Shown here in pieces: positions 27,647-37,334 of a DNA stretch of 64,000 bases. The position numbers and the translations under genes were made by a program. The notes under the pieces were generated by a model, which was not told the origin of the DNA, did not search any database, and worked only from the letters and a program-made list of their open reading frames with translations. The stretch comes from Nanchangia anserum (GTDB taxonomy: Bacteria; Actinomycetota; Actinomycetes; Actinomycetales; Actinomycetaceae). Position 1 is the stretch's first letter, and each line of letters opens with the position of its first letter. The stretch is from positions 682,001 through 746,000 of the forward strand of contig NZ_CP060506.1 in assembly GCF_015240065.1 (NCBI RefSeq). Direction: 5' to 3'.

Positions 27647-29164
27647 ATGGCAAGTTTCGTAGATCGCGTCCGGCTCCACGTGCGCGGGGGCAACGGCGGA
27701 CACGGCTGCACCTCGGTGCGCCGCGAGAAATTCAAACCGCTCGGCGGACCCGATGGCGGCGATGGAGGGCGCGGAGGATCGGTCATCCTCGAGGTGTCGG
27801 ATCAGGTGACGACCCTGCTCGACTATCACCACCGACCCCGGCGCGTGGCAGAAAACGGCACGCCCGGGATGGGAGCGAACCGGCAGGGCGCGAACGGTGA
27901 AGACCTCGTGCTGCCCGTTCCGGACGGCACGGTTGTCAAGGACACCGACGGGACCGTTCTCGCCGACCTGCACGGCCTCGGGTCCCAATTCGTTGCCGCC
28001 GAGGGTGGCATCGGCGGGTTGGGTAACGCCGCGCTCGCATCGAAGAAGCGCAAAGCGCCAGGATTTGCCCTGCTCGGCCTGCCGGGCGACGAACGCGACC
28101 TCATCATCGAGGTCAAGTCGATGGCCGACGTGGCCCTCGTCGGCTTCCCCTCCTCGGGCAAGTCCTCGCTGATCGCCGCGATGTCGGCGGCGCGCCCGAA
28201 GATTGCCGATTATCCGTTCACTACGCTCGTCCCTAACCTCGGCGTCATCACCGCGGGCGATACCCGGTTCACCATGGCCGACGTTCCCGGCCTCATCGCC
28301 GGGGCCTCGCAGGGCAAGGGCCTGGGGCTGGAGTTTCTGCGCCACATCGAGCGCTGCGCCGTCATCGTCCACGTCGTCGACACGGCCGTTTTTGAGGCCG
28401 ACCGGAACCCCGTCGACGACATTAAGGCGCTTGAGGCGGAGCTGGCGGCTTACCGCTCCGACCTGGATCAGCTGTCCCACTACGTTCCCCTGATGGAGCG
28501 GCCGCGGCTGATTGTCCTCAACAAGGTCGACATTCCCGACGGTGAACAGATGGCCGATTTCGTCGCGGACGAGCTGGCCGAATTCGGCTGGCCGATCCAC
28601 TGGGTCTCGGCGGTGACGCACCGCGGTCTCGACGACCTGGCCTTTGATCTGGCCCGCATCGTCGCCGCGCATCGCGCCGCACACCCAATTGAGGACGAGG
28701 CGCCTGTCGTGCTGCGTCCGCGTCCGCTCGGTCGCCGCGCGCAATTTAGCGTGACGGCTCTGCCCGAGGGACACGAGGCCCGTTTCCAGGTGCGTGGCGA
28801 CAAGCCCGAACGCTGGGTCGCGCAGACCGACTTCACGAACGACGAGGCCATTGGGTATTTGGCCGATCGCCTGGCAAAGGCCGGAGTCGAGGACGAACTG
28901 ATCAAGGCCGGCGCGCGAATGGGAGATGCCGTCGTCATCGGCGATCTCGACGGTGGCGTCATCTTCGACTTCGATCCGACGATGGTCGGAGGTGCCGAGC
29001 TGTTGGGCGCGCGTGGGGAAGACCTGCGGCTCACCGAGGGCGGACGCACCCCGCGTTCGGAACGTCGTCGCGAATACCATGAACGCATGGACGCTAAGGA
29101 GGCTGCGCGTCAAGAACTCGCCCGCGAACGCGAGGCAGGCGTGTGGACAAGCCCCGAGGAGTGA
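27647..29164 (+). CDS. obgE: Obg GTPase (CgtA/ObgE)
   Basis: Essential GTPase tied to 50S assembly and stress control. 505 aa: glycine-rich Obg fold ([36 protein letters not shown]), G domain with P-loop GFPSSGKSS, switch [14 protein letters not shown]3 DVPGLI, G4 NKVD, then a C-terminal OCT-type domain ([14 protein letters not shown]) and an acidic/basic tail. proB starts 2 bp downstream. Confidence 0.97.
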   Translation: MASFVDRVRLHVRGGNGGHGCTSVRREKFKPLGGPDGGDGGRGGSVILEVSDQVTTLLDYHHRPRRVAENGTPGMGANRQGANGEDLVLPVPDGTVVKDTDGTVLADLHGLGSQFVAAEGGIGGLGNAALASKKRKAPGFALLGLPGDERDLIIEVKSMADVALVGFPSSGKSSLIAAMSAARPKIADYPFTTLVPNLGVITAGDTRFTMADVPGLIAGASQGKGLGLEFLRHIERCAVIVHVVDTAVFEADRNPVDDIKALEAELAAYRSDLDQLSHYVPLMERPRLIVLNKVDIPDGEQMADFVADELAEFGWPIHWVSAVTHRGLDDLAFDLARIVAAHRAAHPIEDEAPVVLRPRPLGRRAQFSVTALPEGHEARFQVRGDKPERWVAQTDFTNDEAIGYLADRLAKAGVEDELIKAGARMGDAVVIGDLDGGVIFDFDPTMVGGAELLGARGEDLRLTEGGRTPRSERRREYHERMDAKEAARQELAREREAGVWTSPEE

Positions 29165-29165
29165 G

Positions 29166-30332
29166 ATGGTGAACGAGGCCGCAGACACCCGCCCGAGCGG
29201 ACCCGGCGATCTGGCCGGTCTGCGTCGCCTCGTCATCAAGTTGGGATCGTCGTCCCTGACTCGCGACGACGGCGGCCTCGATCTCAATCGACTCGATATC
29301 GTCGCGGCCGAGGTCGCTCGGCTGGCGAGTCGCGGCGTCGAGGTCGTTATCGTCTCCTCGGGTGCCATTGCCGCCGGGTTGGCACCGCTGGGACTGAGTG
29401 AGCGGCCCCGTGTGATCGCGCAAGCACAGGCCGCGGCGGCGCTGGGGCAAGGATTGTTGCTCGCGCACTGGCGCTCGGCGTTCCAGTCCCACTACCGCCA
29501 CGTTGCTCAGGTGCTGCTGACGGTCTCGGACGTGACGCGCCGCAGCAGTTACCTGAACGTTCGCCAGGCTCTCCATGAGCTCCTAGAGGCCGGGATCATC
29601 CCCATCGTCAACGAGAACGACACGGTGGCCACGGACGAGATCCGCTTCGGCGATAACGATCGGTTGGCGGCGATGGTGGCGCAGGCCGTTCACGCCGATC
29701 TGCTCGTCCTGCTGACCGATGTCGATGCGCTCTACACGGCCCCGCCGTCGAATCCGTCGGCCAGCCGCATCACGCGCGTCGACGACATTGCCGCGCTGCC
29801 CCAGGTCGAGATCGGCGGTGCGGGGTCGCGCGTGGGCACCGGCGGAATGGAGACCAAGCTCGCCGCCGCGCGCATCGCCGTCGCCTGCGGGATTCCCGTT
29901 CACTTGGCGGCGGCAGATGAGCTGCATCGCGTGCTGACGTCGGGCACGTGCGGCACGTGGTTCACCCCCTCGCCCGTGCGTCGTCCCTCGCGGCTGGCGT
30001 GGGTCGCCCACGCGGCAGGAGTCGCCGGTAGGGTCACGATCGACCGCGGCGCCTTACGGGCGCTGCGACGTCACGGGTCGTCATTGTTGGCAGCGGGCGT
30101 AACCGCTATTGACGGCGCGTTCCGCGCCGGCGAGGTCGTCGGCCTGTGGTGTGACGGCGCTGAGGTCGGGCGTGGCATTGTCGCATTTGATTCCGAGGTC
30201 GCCTCCTCGATCGTGGGCCTACGCATGTCGCAGATGAGTTCCCACGTTGACACGCCGCGCCCGCTGGTTCATCGCGACGATTTGGTCCTCTTCCGCGACG
30301 GACGCGACCCTGACACTACGGTGGGAGCATGA
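29166..30332 (+). CDS. proB: Glutamate 5-kinase
   Basis: First step of proline synthesis. The 388-aa protein has the amino-acid kinase domain (LVIKLGSSSLT, IVSSGAIAAGLAPLGL, IVNENDTVATDEIRFGDND, GTGGMETKLAAA) and a C-terminal PUA domain (GRVTIDRGALRAL, GRGIVAFDS). ATG 29166 was chosen 2 bp after the obgE stop. It overlaps proA by 4 bp (ATGA). Confidence 0.96.
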   Translation: MVNEAADTRPSGPGDLAGLRRLVIKLGSSSLTRDDGGLDLNRLDIVAAEVARLASRGVEVVIVSSGAIAAGLAPLGLSERPRVIAQAQAAAALGQGLLLAHWRSAFQSHYRHVAQVLLTVSDVTRRSSYLNVRQALHELLEAGIIPIVNENDTVATDEIRFGDNDRLAAMVAQAVHADLLVLLTDVDALYTAPPSNPSASRITRVDDIAALPQVEIGGAGSRVGTGGMETKLAAARIAVACGIPVHLAAADELHRVLTSGTCGTWFTPSPVRRPSRLAWVAHAAGVAGRVTIDRGALRALRRHGSSLLAAGVTAIDGAFRAGEVVGLWCDGAEVGRGIVAFDSEVASSIVGLRMSQMSSHVDTPRPLVHRDDLVLFRDGRDPDTTVGA

Positions 30333-31606
30333 CGATGACGGCACATGCGTGTGAACTCGACGATCTGTTGGCGGCGGCGAAGCGCGCCGCCGGTGAGCTA
30401 GCTCCGACGTCGGGCGACGAGCGCGATGTCGCCCTGGCGGCTATCGCCGACGCTCTGGAGACTCACGCCGAGGCGATTTGCGCCGCCAACGAACGCGACG
30501 TTCGCATCGCGACCGAGCGAGGAATGAGCACAGGGCTTATCGACCGGCTGCGCCTGGACCACGACCGCGTCGGCGCGATTGCGCAGGCCGTACGCGAGAT
30601 CGTCGCCCTACCCGATCCGGTGGGCGAGGTCACCCAGGGCAGGCGGTTGGCCAATGGCCTCGAGGCCACGCAGGTACGCGTGCCCCTCGGCGTCGTCGCC
30701 ATGATCTACGAGGCACGCCCCAACGTCACCGTGGATGCTGCGGCCCTCGCCCTTAAGGCAGGCAATGCCGTGATTTTGCGCGGGGGCTCGGCGGCGATCA
30801 ACTCCAACGCCGCGCTCGTTGACGTCATGCGTTCGGCGCTGGCCGAGACGAATCTGCCGGTCGACGCCATCTCCACGGTCGACCCGTGGGGACGCGAGGG
30901 CGCTGCCGCGCTCATGCGGGCGCGCGGATACGTCGATGTCCTCATACCGCGCGGCGGGGCGGGTCTCATCGAGGAATGCGTGCGTTCTTCGCAGGTGCCT
31001 GTCATCGAAACCGGCACGGGTAACTGCCACCTCTACGTCGATGCATCTGCCGATCTCGATGACGCCTGCGCGATCGCCGTGAACGCCAAGACCCAGCGTG
31101 TCGGCGTGTGCAACGCTATCGAGACCCTGCTGCTCGATCGGGCTACCGCGCAGACGGCGTGGGAGGCGATTGTGCCGGCGCTGGCCGAGCGCGGTGTGAA
31201 GTTCCACGTGGGGCCGCAGGCCCGGGAGATCCTCAATCTCGCCGGTTACGAGTGGGTTGACGGCGATGAGACAGACTTCGCGACGGAATACCTGTCCCTC
31301 GACATTGCCGTTGAGGTCGTCGATGGCGTTGACGAGGCCATCGGGCATATTCGACGCTACTCGTCAGGTCACACCGAGGCGATTGTCGCCCAAGACGCCA
31401 CTGCCATTTCGCGTTTCGTCCGCGGCGTGGATGCGGCGGCGTTGGCCGTGAACGCGTCGACGCGGTTCACCGATGGTGGGCAGCTGGGACTGGGCGCAGA
31501 AATCGGTATTTCCACTCAGAAGCTGCATGCGCGCGGACCGATGGGAGTTCACGCGTTGACGTCAACGACGTGGATCCTTACCGGCACCGGGCACATCCGC
31601 CCGTGA
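30329..31606 (+). CDS. proA: Gamma-glutamyl phosphate reductase
   Basis: Second step of proline synthesis, NADPH-dependent. The 425-aa aldehyde-dehydrogenase-fold protein has VPLGVVAMIYEARPNVTVDA, NAVILRGGSAAINSN, LIPRGGAGLIEE, and catalytic Cys in VGVCNAIETLL. C-terminal FTDGGQLGLGAEIGISTQKL is the family signature. It is translationally coupled to proB. Its stop overlaps the nadD promoter. Confidence 0.97.
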   Translation: MTMTAHACELDDLLAAAKRAAGELAPTSGDERDVALAAIADALETHAEAICAANERDVRIATERGMSTGLIDRLRLDHDRVGAIAQAVREIVALPDPVGEVTQGRRLANGLEATQVRVPLGVVAMIYEARPNVTVDAAALALKAGNAVILRGGSAAINSNAALVDVMRSALAETNLPVDAISTVDPWGREGAAALMRARGYVDVLIPRGGAGLIEECVRSSQVPVIETGTGNCHLYVDASADLDDACAIAVNAKTQRVGVCNAIETLLLDRATAQTAWEAIVPALAERGVKFHVGPQAREILNLAGYEWVDGDETDFATEYLSLDIAVEVVDGVDEAIGHIRRYSSGHTEAIVAQDATAISRFVRGVDAAALAVNASTRFTDGGQLGLGAEIGISTQKLHARGPMGVHALTSTTWILTGTGHIRP

Positions 31607-31631
31607 AGCTGCGCGCATAGATACGTAGAAT
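31603..31631 (+). promoter_or_regulatory. Candidate nadD promoter
   Basis: GTGAAG (31603-31608) and TAGAAT (31626-31631) with 17-bp spacing. The -35 overlaps the proA stop, the same arrangement as at infC. Confidence 0.5.
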
Positions 31632-31670
31632 CATGGCGACGAGCCAGTTATGACTAGCGGGAGGACGTCT

Positions 31671-32288
31671 ATGGACGCGCGAGCGCCGGTGGAGCGGTTG
31701 CGTATCGGGGTGATGGGCGGAACATTCGATCCCATTCATCACGGGCACCTGGTGGCAGCCTCCGAAGTGCAAAATGTCTTTGGGCTGGATGAGGTCATTT
31801 TCGTGCCGACGGCCACCCAGCCCTTCAAGAAGGGCCGCAGGGTCAGCGATCCCGAGCACCGCTATCTCATGACCGTCATCGCGACGGCGTCGAATCCGCG
31901 CTTTAGCGTCTCGCGGGTCGACATTGAACGCGGGGGTGTCACGTATACGGTCGACACGCTGCGTGACCTCGCGGAACAACGCCCGGGCGCTGAGTTTTTC
32001 TTTATCACCGGCGCGGATGCGTTGGCGAAGATCATGGAATGGAAGAACACTGACGAGCTGTTCCGGCTGGCGCACTTCGTCGGCGTGACGCGGCCCGGTC
32101 ACGATCTCACCATCGACATCGGTGCCCCGCGGGATAACGTGTCGCTGCTGAGTGTGCCGGCGCTCGCCATCTCCTCAACCGAGGTGCGCGAGCGCTCGAC
32201 CCAGGGCGCGCCGGTGTGGTACCTCGTTCCCGATGGGGTCGTTCAATACATCGGCAAGTACGGGCTGTACCGGGAGACCGCTCGGTGA
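31671..32288 (+). CDS. nadD: Nicotinate-nucleotide adenylyltransferase
   Basis: Converts nicotinate mononucleotide to deamido-NAD with ATP. The 205-aa nucleotidyltransferase has [40 protein letters not shown] and the ATP motif [13 protein letters not shown] 31671 is chosen over ATG 31650 because GGGAGG lies 6 nt upstream. The stop overlaps the following gene by 4 bp. Confidence 0.95.
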   Translation: MDARAPVERLRIGVMGGTFDPIHHGHLVAASEVQNVFGLDEVIFVPTATQPFKKGRRVSDPEHRYLMTVIATASNPRFSVSRVDIERGGVTYTVDTLRDLAEQRPGAEFFFITGADALAKIMEWKNTDELFRLAHFVGVTRPGHDLTIDIGAPRDNVSLLSVPALAISSTEVRERSTQGAPVWYLVPDGVVQYIGKYGLYRETAR

Positions 32289-32659
32289 CCTCTCCTTCTG
32301 GCCTGCCTTCCCGGCGTCTGGCGCGCGCACACGCGGCGCAACCGGCGCAGGGCGAACGCGATACCGCGGATGCGCTGTGGCAGGCCGAGATGGGACCCGA
32401 CGACGCAATGGCGGATGACCATCGTGTTGAGTCGATGCAGCGCCCGGATGTGTCCGAGCGGTATCCGTCGCGGGTGGATGCCCGCGGTGGTTCGCGGCAA
32501 CGGCCGGCCTGGTGGTCGTGGATCGTGCGGTGGGTGATCCTCATCATCGTGCTGGTTTTTGTTGCTTTCGCACTTGTGACGATGATGGATCGATCGGTAT
32601 CTTCGCCCGGAGGTGCACGTGCTGGGGCCGAACTGATAAACGTGACGCGTGGCGTCTGA
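32285..32659 (+). CDS. Small single-pass membrane protein between nadD and rsfS
   Basis: 124 aa from GTG 32285, overlapping the nadD stop (GTGA). A hydrophilic N-terminal half of about 75 residues precedes one transmembrane segment ([20 protein letters not shown]) and a short outside tail. In other actinobacteria a LytR-type or small membrane gene sits here. No domain recognised; function unknown. Confidence 0.65.
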   Translation: MTSPSGLPSRRLARAHAAQPAQGERDTADALWQAEMGPDDAMADDHRVESMQRPDVSERYPSRVDARGGSRQRPAWWSWIVRWVILIIVLVFVAFALVTMMDRSVSSPGGARAGAELINVTRGV

Positions 32660-32672
32660 AAGGATGTAACGG

Positions 32673-33041
32673 ATGGATAGCGTAGAACAGTCACTGGAGT
32701 TGGCGCGTGAGATCGCGGCGGCTGCCGCTGATAAGCAGGCCGAAGATGTCGTCGTGGTCGACGTGCACGAGCGTCTGCCCATGGTTGATGCGTTTGTCAT
32801 TGCCTCGGCTGATAACGAGCGCCTCGTGCGTGCGGTTGCCGACGCCTGCGATGAGGCGCTGGCCGCGCGTGGCGTGAGCCCGCGTCGGATCGAGGGTGCA
32901 GACACCTATCGGTGGCTGCTCATCGATGCCGGTCGCATCGTCGTGCATGTGTTCCACCGGGATGAGCGCGAGCATTACGACCTGCAACGCCTGTGGCACG
33001 ACAGCCCACAGACCCCCGTGGCTGCGGAAGGCACCGATTAG
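32673..33041 (+). CDS. rsfS: Ribosomal silencing factor RsfS
   Basis: Binds L14 and blocks subunit joining under starvation. The 122-aa Iojap/DUF143 protein has KQAEDVVVVDVHERLPMVDA, FVIASADNERLVRAVAD, and WLLIDAGRIVVHVFHRDERE. Conserved after nadD. AAAGGATG precedes the start. Confidence 0.95.
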   Translation: MDSVEQSLELAREIAAAAADKQAEDVVVVDVHERLPMVDAFVIASADNERLVRAVADACDEALAARGVSPRRIEGADTYRWLLIDAGRIVVHVFHRDEREHYDLQRLWHDSPQTPVAAEGTD

Positions 33042-33043
33042 TC

Positions 33044-33664
33044 GTGGCTGCCACGCGGGTCGTCTTGTGGCGGCATGGTCAAACCGATTACAACATCGAG
33101 GGCCGAGTCCAGGGGATTGTCGACGTCGCCCTCAATGATCGTGGCTTGGGGCAGGCCCAGCGGGCCGCCCACGTGCTGGGGCAGACCTATCAGCCCGTGA
33201 CGATCGTGTCATCGGATTTGGAGCGTGCCCGGCAGACGGCTCAGGCTCTGGGCGACGTCGTCGACCAGGAGGTCCGCGTGGACGAACGCGCGCGCGAACG
33301 GGCCTTCGGCAAGCTCGAGGGCCTGACGTCGAAAGAAATGCGGGCGCGCTACGAGGACTATTACGAGCAGTGGCGGGCGACGGGGGAGTGCCCCGCCGCC
33401 GGCATAGAGGCGCGCCGCAGCGTGGGCGCTCGCGTCGCCGACCTCATCCGCGAGGAGTGCGAACGCGCCGAGGCGGGACGCACGCTCGTCGTCGTCTCGC
33501 ACGGATCGGCGCTCACCCAGGGACTCGTGACCTTGATGGGGCTGGATCCCGGCACGTGGGCGGGTATTCGTGGCCTCGATAACTGTCACTGGGCCGAGAT
33601 CGCTCAGGCACAGCGTGCTCCCGGCTGGCGCATTCACGCCTACAATCGCGGTGCCGATCGCTAG
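33044..33664 (+). CDS. Histidine phosphatase (phosphoglycerate mutase-like) family protein
   Basis: 206 aa with the catalytic LWRHGQTDYN, SDLERARQTAQAL, acidic ERAFGKLEGL and second His in VVVSHGSALTQ. Such proteins next to rsfS in actinobacteria are usually annotated as phosphoglycerate mutase-like; substrate unknown (3-phosphoglycerate or glucosyl-3-phosphoglycerate are family options). GTG 33044 lies 2 bp after rsfS. Confidence 0.88.
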   Translation: MAATRVVLWRHGQTDYNIEGRVQGIVDVALNDRGLGQAQRAAHVLGQTYQPVTIVSSDLERARQTAQALGDVVDQEVRVDERARERAFGKLEGLTSKEMRARYEDYYEQWRATGECPAAGIEARRSVGARVADLIREECERAEAGRTLVVVSHGSALTQGLVTLMGLDPGTWAGIRGLDNCHWAEIAQAQRAPGWRIHAYNRGADR

Positions 33665-33722
33665 GGCACGGTCACCCGATTTGGCACTCTGAGTCTCGGC
33701 GCGTATCCTTGAGCCTGTCCGC

Positions 33723-33798
33723 GGGGCTATGGCGCAGTTGGTAGCGCGCTTCCATGGCATGGAAGAGGTCGGGGGTTCGAATCCCCCTAGCTCCACCA
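33723..33798 (+). tRNA. tRNA-Ala (anticodon GGC)
   Basis: 76 nt. Acceptor stem GGGGCTA/TAGCTCC, D arm GCGC-AGTTGGTA-GCGC, anticodon stem CTTCC/GGAAG with loop ATGGCAT (anticodon GGC after U33), T arm with GGTTCGAATCC, and genomically encoded CCA (33796-33798). It marks the left edge of the accessory region. Confidence 0.97.
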
Positions 33799-33994
33799 AA
33801 TAGAGTCCTCTGGTTGGCACCGGCATTTTCCTCCACCGAGTGCCCTGCCTCCCTCACCGGCACCCGGCACGCCGCCTACATGGCGGACGCCCAGTACTGG
33901 TACGATCACCAGCACCGCGACCGCGCCCGCTACTTACAGCTCGGTGACGGGAGTTCACGTATTTAGTTCTTGTCCGTAAAGGGAGGTATTTTTT

Positions 33995-34363
33995 ATGCGA
34001 AAGCGTTACGTCCCCATTTTGTCATCGCTAGCACTTGCTACGACATCTGTTGGCCTTTGGATCTATGCGCTGCGAACAACAACTAGTACTCCGCTTTGGG
34101 GGCAATGGCTGATTCTACTGATTCTCGTTGTTGAATCACTAGTAGGTCTAAGTGCAGCCATCGCGCTGAAGAGCGCCGTATTGCTTAGGGGTATGTATAT
34201 ATTTGGGGTATGCCTTTGTCTACTCGGTTGGGGCTCATTCTTCTACTATGCACATAACACTCCGACTGCGATCAACATCTCCGGATTTCTAGCCATTATT
34301 GCAGGATTGGCAATCAGCCTTATGTTCGCTACGGTTCTTGCAGTGTTAGAAAGTTGGAGCTAG
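33995..34363 (+). CDS. Small four-helix membrane protein, atypical low GC
   Basis: 122 aa, nearly all hydrophobic: four predicted membrane spans (about residues 8-26, 38-58, 65-84, 93-116). GGGAGG lies 8 nt before the ATG. The gene and its flanks are near 45-50% GC by eye, far below the rest, with A/T-ending codons, so it was probably acquired. No family recognised. A G-U-containing hairpin follows at 34390-34434. Confidence 0.7.
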   Translation: MRKRYVPILSSLALATTSVGLWIYALRTTTSTPLWGQWLILLILVVESLVGLSAAIALKSAVLLRGMYIFGVCLCLLGWGSFFYYAHNTPTAINISGFLAIIAGLAISLMFATVLAVLESWS

Positions 34364-34389
34364 TCTTCTATAGGCCTTGCAGCCAAGCC

Positions 34390-34434
34390 AAATGCGCATC
34401 CTCTTCACTCAAGGGAGGCTAGGGTGCGTATTTG
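34390..34434 (+). terminator. Terminator-like hairpin after the low-GC membrane gene
   Basis: AAATGCGCATCCT can pair with AGGGTGCGTATTT over 13 bp including two G-U pairs; the right arm ends in a short T run. Confidence 0.5.
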
Positions 34435-34829
34435 TCTATACGCTGCAAGTAATCGACACTTCGAAAATCTATCCTCCTTCCCCTAACCTTACGGTAAACA
34501 TCGATGCCCTGGCTTGACGCGGTCATCCGTGGTGACTACGGCAACGGGGAACGCCGCCACTGCCGTCTTGGCAACGGGGGGCGTATGGGTGAAAGCCGGC
34601 CCCGGGCGAGGTCCTGGGGGATTGCGACTTCGGATGGAAAACGGTGAGTGATTTTGATGATGTCGCTAACATCGCGATGTGCCTCGAGCGGCTCCATCGG
34701 GCCTATGAATGCATTGCAATGAAGCGGTCTTGAGTGCTGTGACCTCGTGTCCCGGGACCGCTTGGTGGGCGATCGGTATGACTCGGTCAGACTGGTTAAG
34801 CGATGCGGCTGGCAAGATTGGTAGCAGAC
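34435..34829 (+). other. Gene-poor stretch with coding remnants
   Basis: No intact gene. A short open stretch near 34610-34734 would encode DFGWKTVSDFDDVANIAM and ends KRS-stop, but has no start or family I recognise. The region looks like decayed sequence between the low-GC membrane gene and the DUF4259 remnant. Confidence 0.4.
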
Positions 34830-35184
34830 ATGGGAGCATGGGGGTAGGTCCCTTGAGAACGATACGGCTGCGGACTTGGTCCTGGACTTACAGGAAGCGA
34901 CGTCCGAACAGCGGTAGCAGATCATCGCGGAGCTGCTAGCTGAGAATCCGGATAATATCGACGCTTCCGCTGGAGAGGGCCTGGTGGGGCTCGCGGCTTG
35001 GATCACGAGCCGAGCCGCTGTATCGCCAGTCGATGCAATGACCAATGAGAAGCTATCTGAGCGTTTGAGCGCGGTATTAGATGAAGAGCGCAGCGAGCTG
35101 GCGCAGCTGTGGTCAGAAGCCGATGAAGATGAGCGCCGCGAATGGGTGCGTAGCATCGAGCCGCTGCGGATAAAACTGCGATAA
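34830..35184 (+). pseudogene. Decayed DUF4259-family gene
   Basis: The pieces MGAWG, then ENDTAADLVLDLQEA, then RSELAQLWSEADEDERREWV follow the DUF4259 layout (MG-W-G-GPF-NDTAAD at the N-terminus, SEL-LW near the C-terminus). To join them one base must be added after TGGGGG (near 34844) and one after CCCTT (near 34854). An in-frame TAG remains at 34915-34917. From 34918 on, the frame is open to 35184. Two indels plus a nonsense codon support a true pseudogene; function of the family is unknown. Confidence 0.7.
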
Positions 35185-35276
35185 CTGATCTGTTGTCCCG
35201 CCCGGATCTGCGTACATGGCAAGGTTCGGAGGTGAGTAGCGCAGCTGTATCTGGGTTTGGCGTGTGCCTCGCCGGT

Positions 35277-35288
35277 TAGGATCTCAGC
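35277..35288 (+). promoter_or_regulatory. -10 element consistent with a leaderless mRNA
   Basis: TAGGAT (35277-35282) lies exactly 6 nt before ATG 35289. No Shine-Dalgarno sequence at proper spacing. Confidence 0.4.
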
Positions 35289-36473
35289 ATGGTGGTCGCG
35301 CACGTAGAATTGCCTGTCGAGGTGGGGCTGTTGCGCATATGCGCGCAATCTCTGATTCCTGCGACGAGCTGCACGCACATCGACGATGTCGTCTCGGGTT
35401 TGCTTGCTGTGCAGGGCCAGCAGGTCTCGGCGCTTCCTCACGCTCTATTGGCGAGGTGTCCCGAGGCGACAGGCTCAGATGTTGCGGCGCTATTCAACTC
35501 GCAGGTGCTTGTGCGACACCGGCCGATGCGGGGAACCGTCCACATCACCACCGCGCAGGATTTCCATTGGATGAGGGTGGCGTTGAAGCGCGATTTTTCT
35601 CCGACAGACCGGCGCAACTATGACCGCCTGGGCATCAATGTGCCCCTCATCGATCAGGCCTGCACCGTGGCGTGGGAGGAAATCGCCAACCATGGCGGGC
35701 AGATCCCCAGAGCAGAGCTGTTCGACGCGTGGGTTCGTCGGCTGAACACGACGCATCCGGCGGGTTCACCTCAGCAGCGACGGTGGTGCACGTTTCTTAT
35801 GTACGCCACGATGCACCTGGGCGCCATCGTGGAAGGACCGATGGGGAAGAATCAGCATCTGTTTATTGATGCGCGCCAGCTTCCCGCTGCCGATAGCCCG
35901 CAGTCTGGGTTCGCGCTCCCACCTGCTCGGCGTGATGAGGGGATCGTCGAGATCGCTCGCCGTTACATCCTCGGACACGGGCCTGTCACCACCGGTGATT
36001 TTGCTTGGTGGGCCGGACTGTCGAAGACCACAGCGACGGCCGCAATCACCGCAGCTAGTGAAGTCGACCCCAGCATTGGCGTTTTCGATATGGAGCCCGA
36101 TGGCCTGAGACGTGCGTCGCCGCGCAGCGACCGAGCGCAGGTGTACATGCGCACGGATCTTCGCGACGTGGCGTCCGAACATCGCGAGCAAGCGTTAGGG
36201 TTGCTATTTCTGCCGTCCTTTGACGAGATCTATGTCGGCTACGCCAACCGGACCTGCCTGACCGACAACGCCGGGGACCGGCTTATTTGCCCGGCCCGCA
36301 ACGGCATGTTTAAGCCGTTGATCATTTATCGTGGACGGCTGGTGGCGGTGCGTCCGGCCGATGGTCGCATCCGCTGGCTTTCCACGCCCAGTAAGAAGCT
36401 CGAGAAGCGCACTGACCGTGTAGTGGAACAGACCCTTCACCGCTTAAAAGCTAGCTCAGGTCACATTCGCTGA
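35289..36473 (+). CDS. AlkZ/YcaQ-like winged-helix DNA glycosylase (HTH_42)
   Basis: 394 aa with the HTH_42 pattern: LLAVQGQQVSALPHALLARC near the N-terminus, VLVRHRPMRGTVHITTAQDFHWM, ARRYILGHGPVTTGDFAWWA, FLPSFDEIYVGYANR, and C-terminal GMFKPLIIYRGRLV. Family members such as AlkZ and YcaQ remove bulky alkyl and crosslink lesions using a QxQ or QxD motif; Gln42-Gly43-Gln44 fits QxQ. Base-excision activity is therefore plausible, substrate unknown. The gene lies in an accessory region beside a restriction system and could protect against a genotoxin. Confidence 0.8.
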   Translation: MVVAHVELPVEVGLLRICAQSLIPATSCTHIDDVVSGLLAVQGQQVSALPHALLARCPEATGSDVAALFNSQVLVRHRPMRGTVHITTAQDFHWMRVALKRDFSPTDRRNYDRLGINVPLIDQACTVAWEEIANHGGQIPRAELFDAWVRRLNTTHPAGSPQQRRWCTFLMYATMHLGAIVEGPMGKNQHLFIDARQLPAADSPQSGFALPPARRDEGIVEIARRYILGHGPVTTGDFAWWAGLSKTTATAAITAASEVDPSIGVFDMEPDGLRRASPRSDRAQVYMRTDLRDVASEHREQALGLLFLPSFDEIYVGYANRTCLTDNAGDRLICPARNGMFKPLIIYRGRLVAVRPADGRIRWLSTPSKKLEKRTDRVVEQTLHRLKASSGHIR

Positions 36474-36476
36474 CGT

Positions 36477-37334
36477 TCAGTCGTCCTCTGATATCGACAG
36501 GGTGGCACCGAGCGATATGTCTCCGTCAGGAGAGCGGAAAAAGATATGCGGGCACGTCGCCGCCTTTTCGTTTTCCGGAGCAAAAAGGATCTGTCCCGCC
36601 ACCTTGGCAACCTTCTCAAAGGTCGGGACGAGATCGTCATGGGTCTCCACCCCGGCAACGACGACGTCCCAGGTGGTTGGTATAGCGAAAACTATCCCGT
36701 AGCCCGTGTTAGGTGCCAGCAGCTCGACGCGAGACACAACGGCGCTCGTGCACAGTGATTGACCCTGGAGCCACCTCACCGATCCGTCGTCGCTGACATG
36801 CTGATCGACAAGAGGCATGGCTAGGGTGTTTTCGATGGCCATGCCGTAGAGTTCGTCGAGACTCTGCGGCAGCCGCTCGATATCCGCCGATGTCACCCAC
36901 CGCAGCGTCTCGGGATAATCGATGACGAGAAGCAACGACATGCCCGGTACCAACTGGCGCGTATACGCGAAGTCGTCTCGCGCGGCGGGATCGGACGTGG
37001 CGTCGTCGGGGAGTGCGCGGACGAATAGCCGTTCCGACAGGTCAATATCTTCGATGTTTTCCTCAGTGTAGTTTGGGGAATTCAGCAGGGAGTCAAGCCA
37101 ACCGTCGATTTGGGCCTTCAACTCGTCTTCGGACAACAATGTCGCCCACTCAATAGGCCGCGACAAGGTCAGCCTCGCGCCGGGATGGCCGGTAACGAGT
37201 TCGAAGTAGGGAGTTCCATCGTCAAAGGTATCTGAGACGACCTCGATTCCACGACGTTGCAGCAACTCATACGTCACGCTCTGCGCGAGCTGCGTCGGTG
37301 AGGGCTGGTTGTGCTTCTTGCGTTTAAAAAACAT
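36477..37334 (-). CDS. Uncharacterised protein, possibly DUF1444 (YtpQ)-like
   Basis: 285 aa from ATG 37334 (GGGG 5 nt upstream); an upstream frame extends to 37379. Basic start FFKRKKHNQPSPTQLAQSVT, then mixed alpha/beta: DGTPYFELVTGHPGARLTL, VPGMSLLLVIDYPETLRWV, GYGIVFAIPTTWDVVVAGV. The last two stretches resemble the YtpQ/DUF1444 layout, but I am not sure. It lies 124 bp downstream of hsdR on the same strand and could be co-transcribed with it. It converges tail-to-tail with the glycosylase gene, 3 bp apart. Confidence 0.6.
   Translation of the reverse strand: MFFKRKKHNQPSPTQLAQSVTYELLQRRGIEVVSDTFDDGTPYFELVTGHPGARLTLSRPIEWATLLSEDELKAQIDGWLDSLLNSPNYTEENIEDIDLSERLFVRALPDDATSDPAARDDFAYTRQLVPGMSLLLVIDYPETLRWVTSADIERLPQSLDELYGMAIENTLAMPLVDQHVSDDGSVRWLQGQSLCTSAVVSRVELLAPNTGYGIVFAIPTTWDVVVAGVETHDDLVPTFEKVAKVAGQILFAPENEKAATCPHIFFRSPDGDISLGATLSISEDD

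Noticed and set aside
27575..29368. 597-aa open frame antisense to obgE
   Set aside because: Codon-mirror frame in high-GC DNA; obgE on the plus strand is fully conserved.
33723..33966. Open frame running through the tRNA-Ala (start MAWKRSGVRIPLAPP)
   Set aside because: Its first part is the tRNA read as protein. The remaining short tail has no support.
34536..35441. 301-aa open frame on the minus strand
   Set aside because: Ser/Arg-rich, low complexity, no domain, and antisense to a recognisable DUF4259 remnant on the plus strand.
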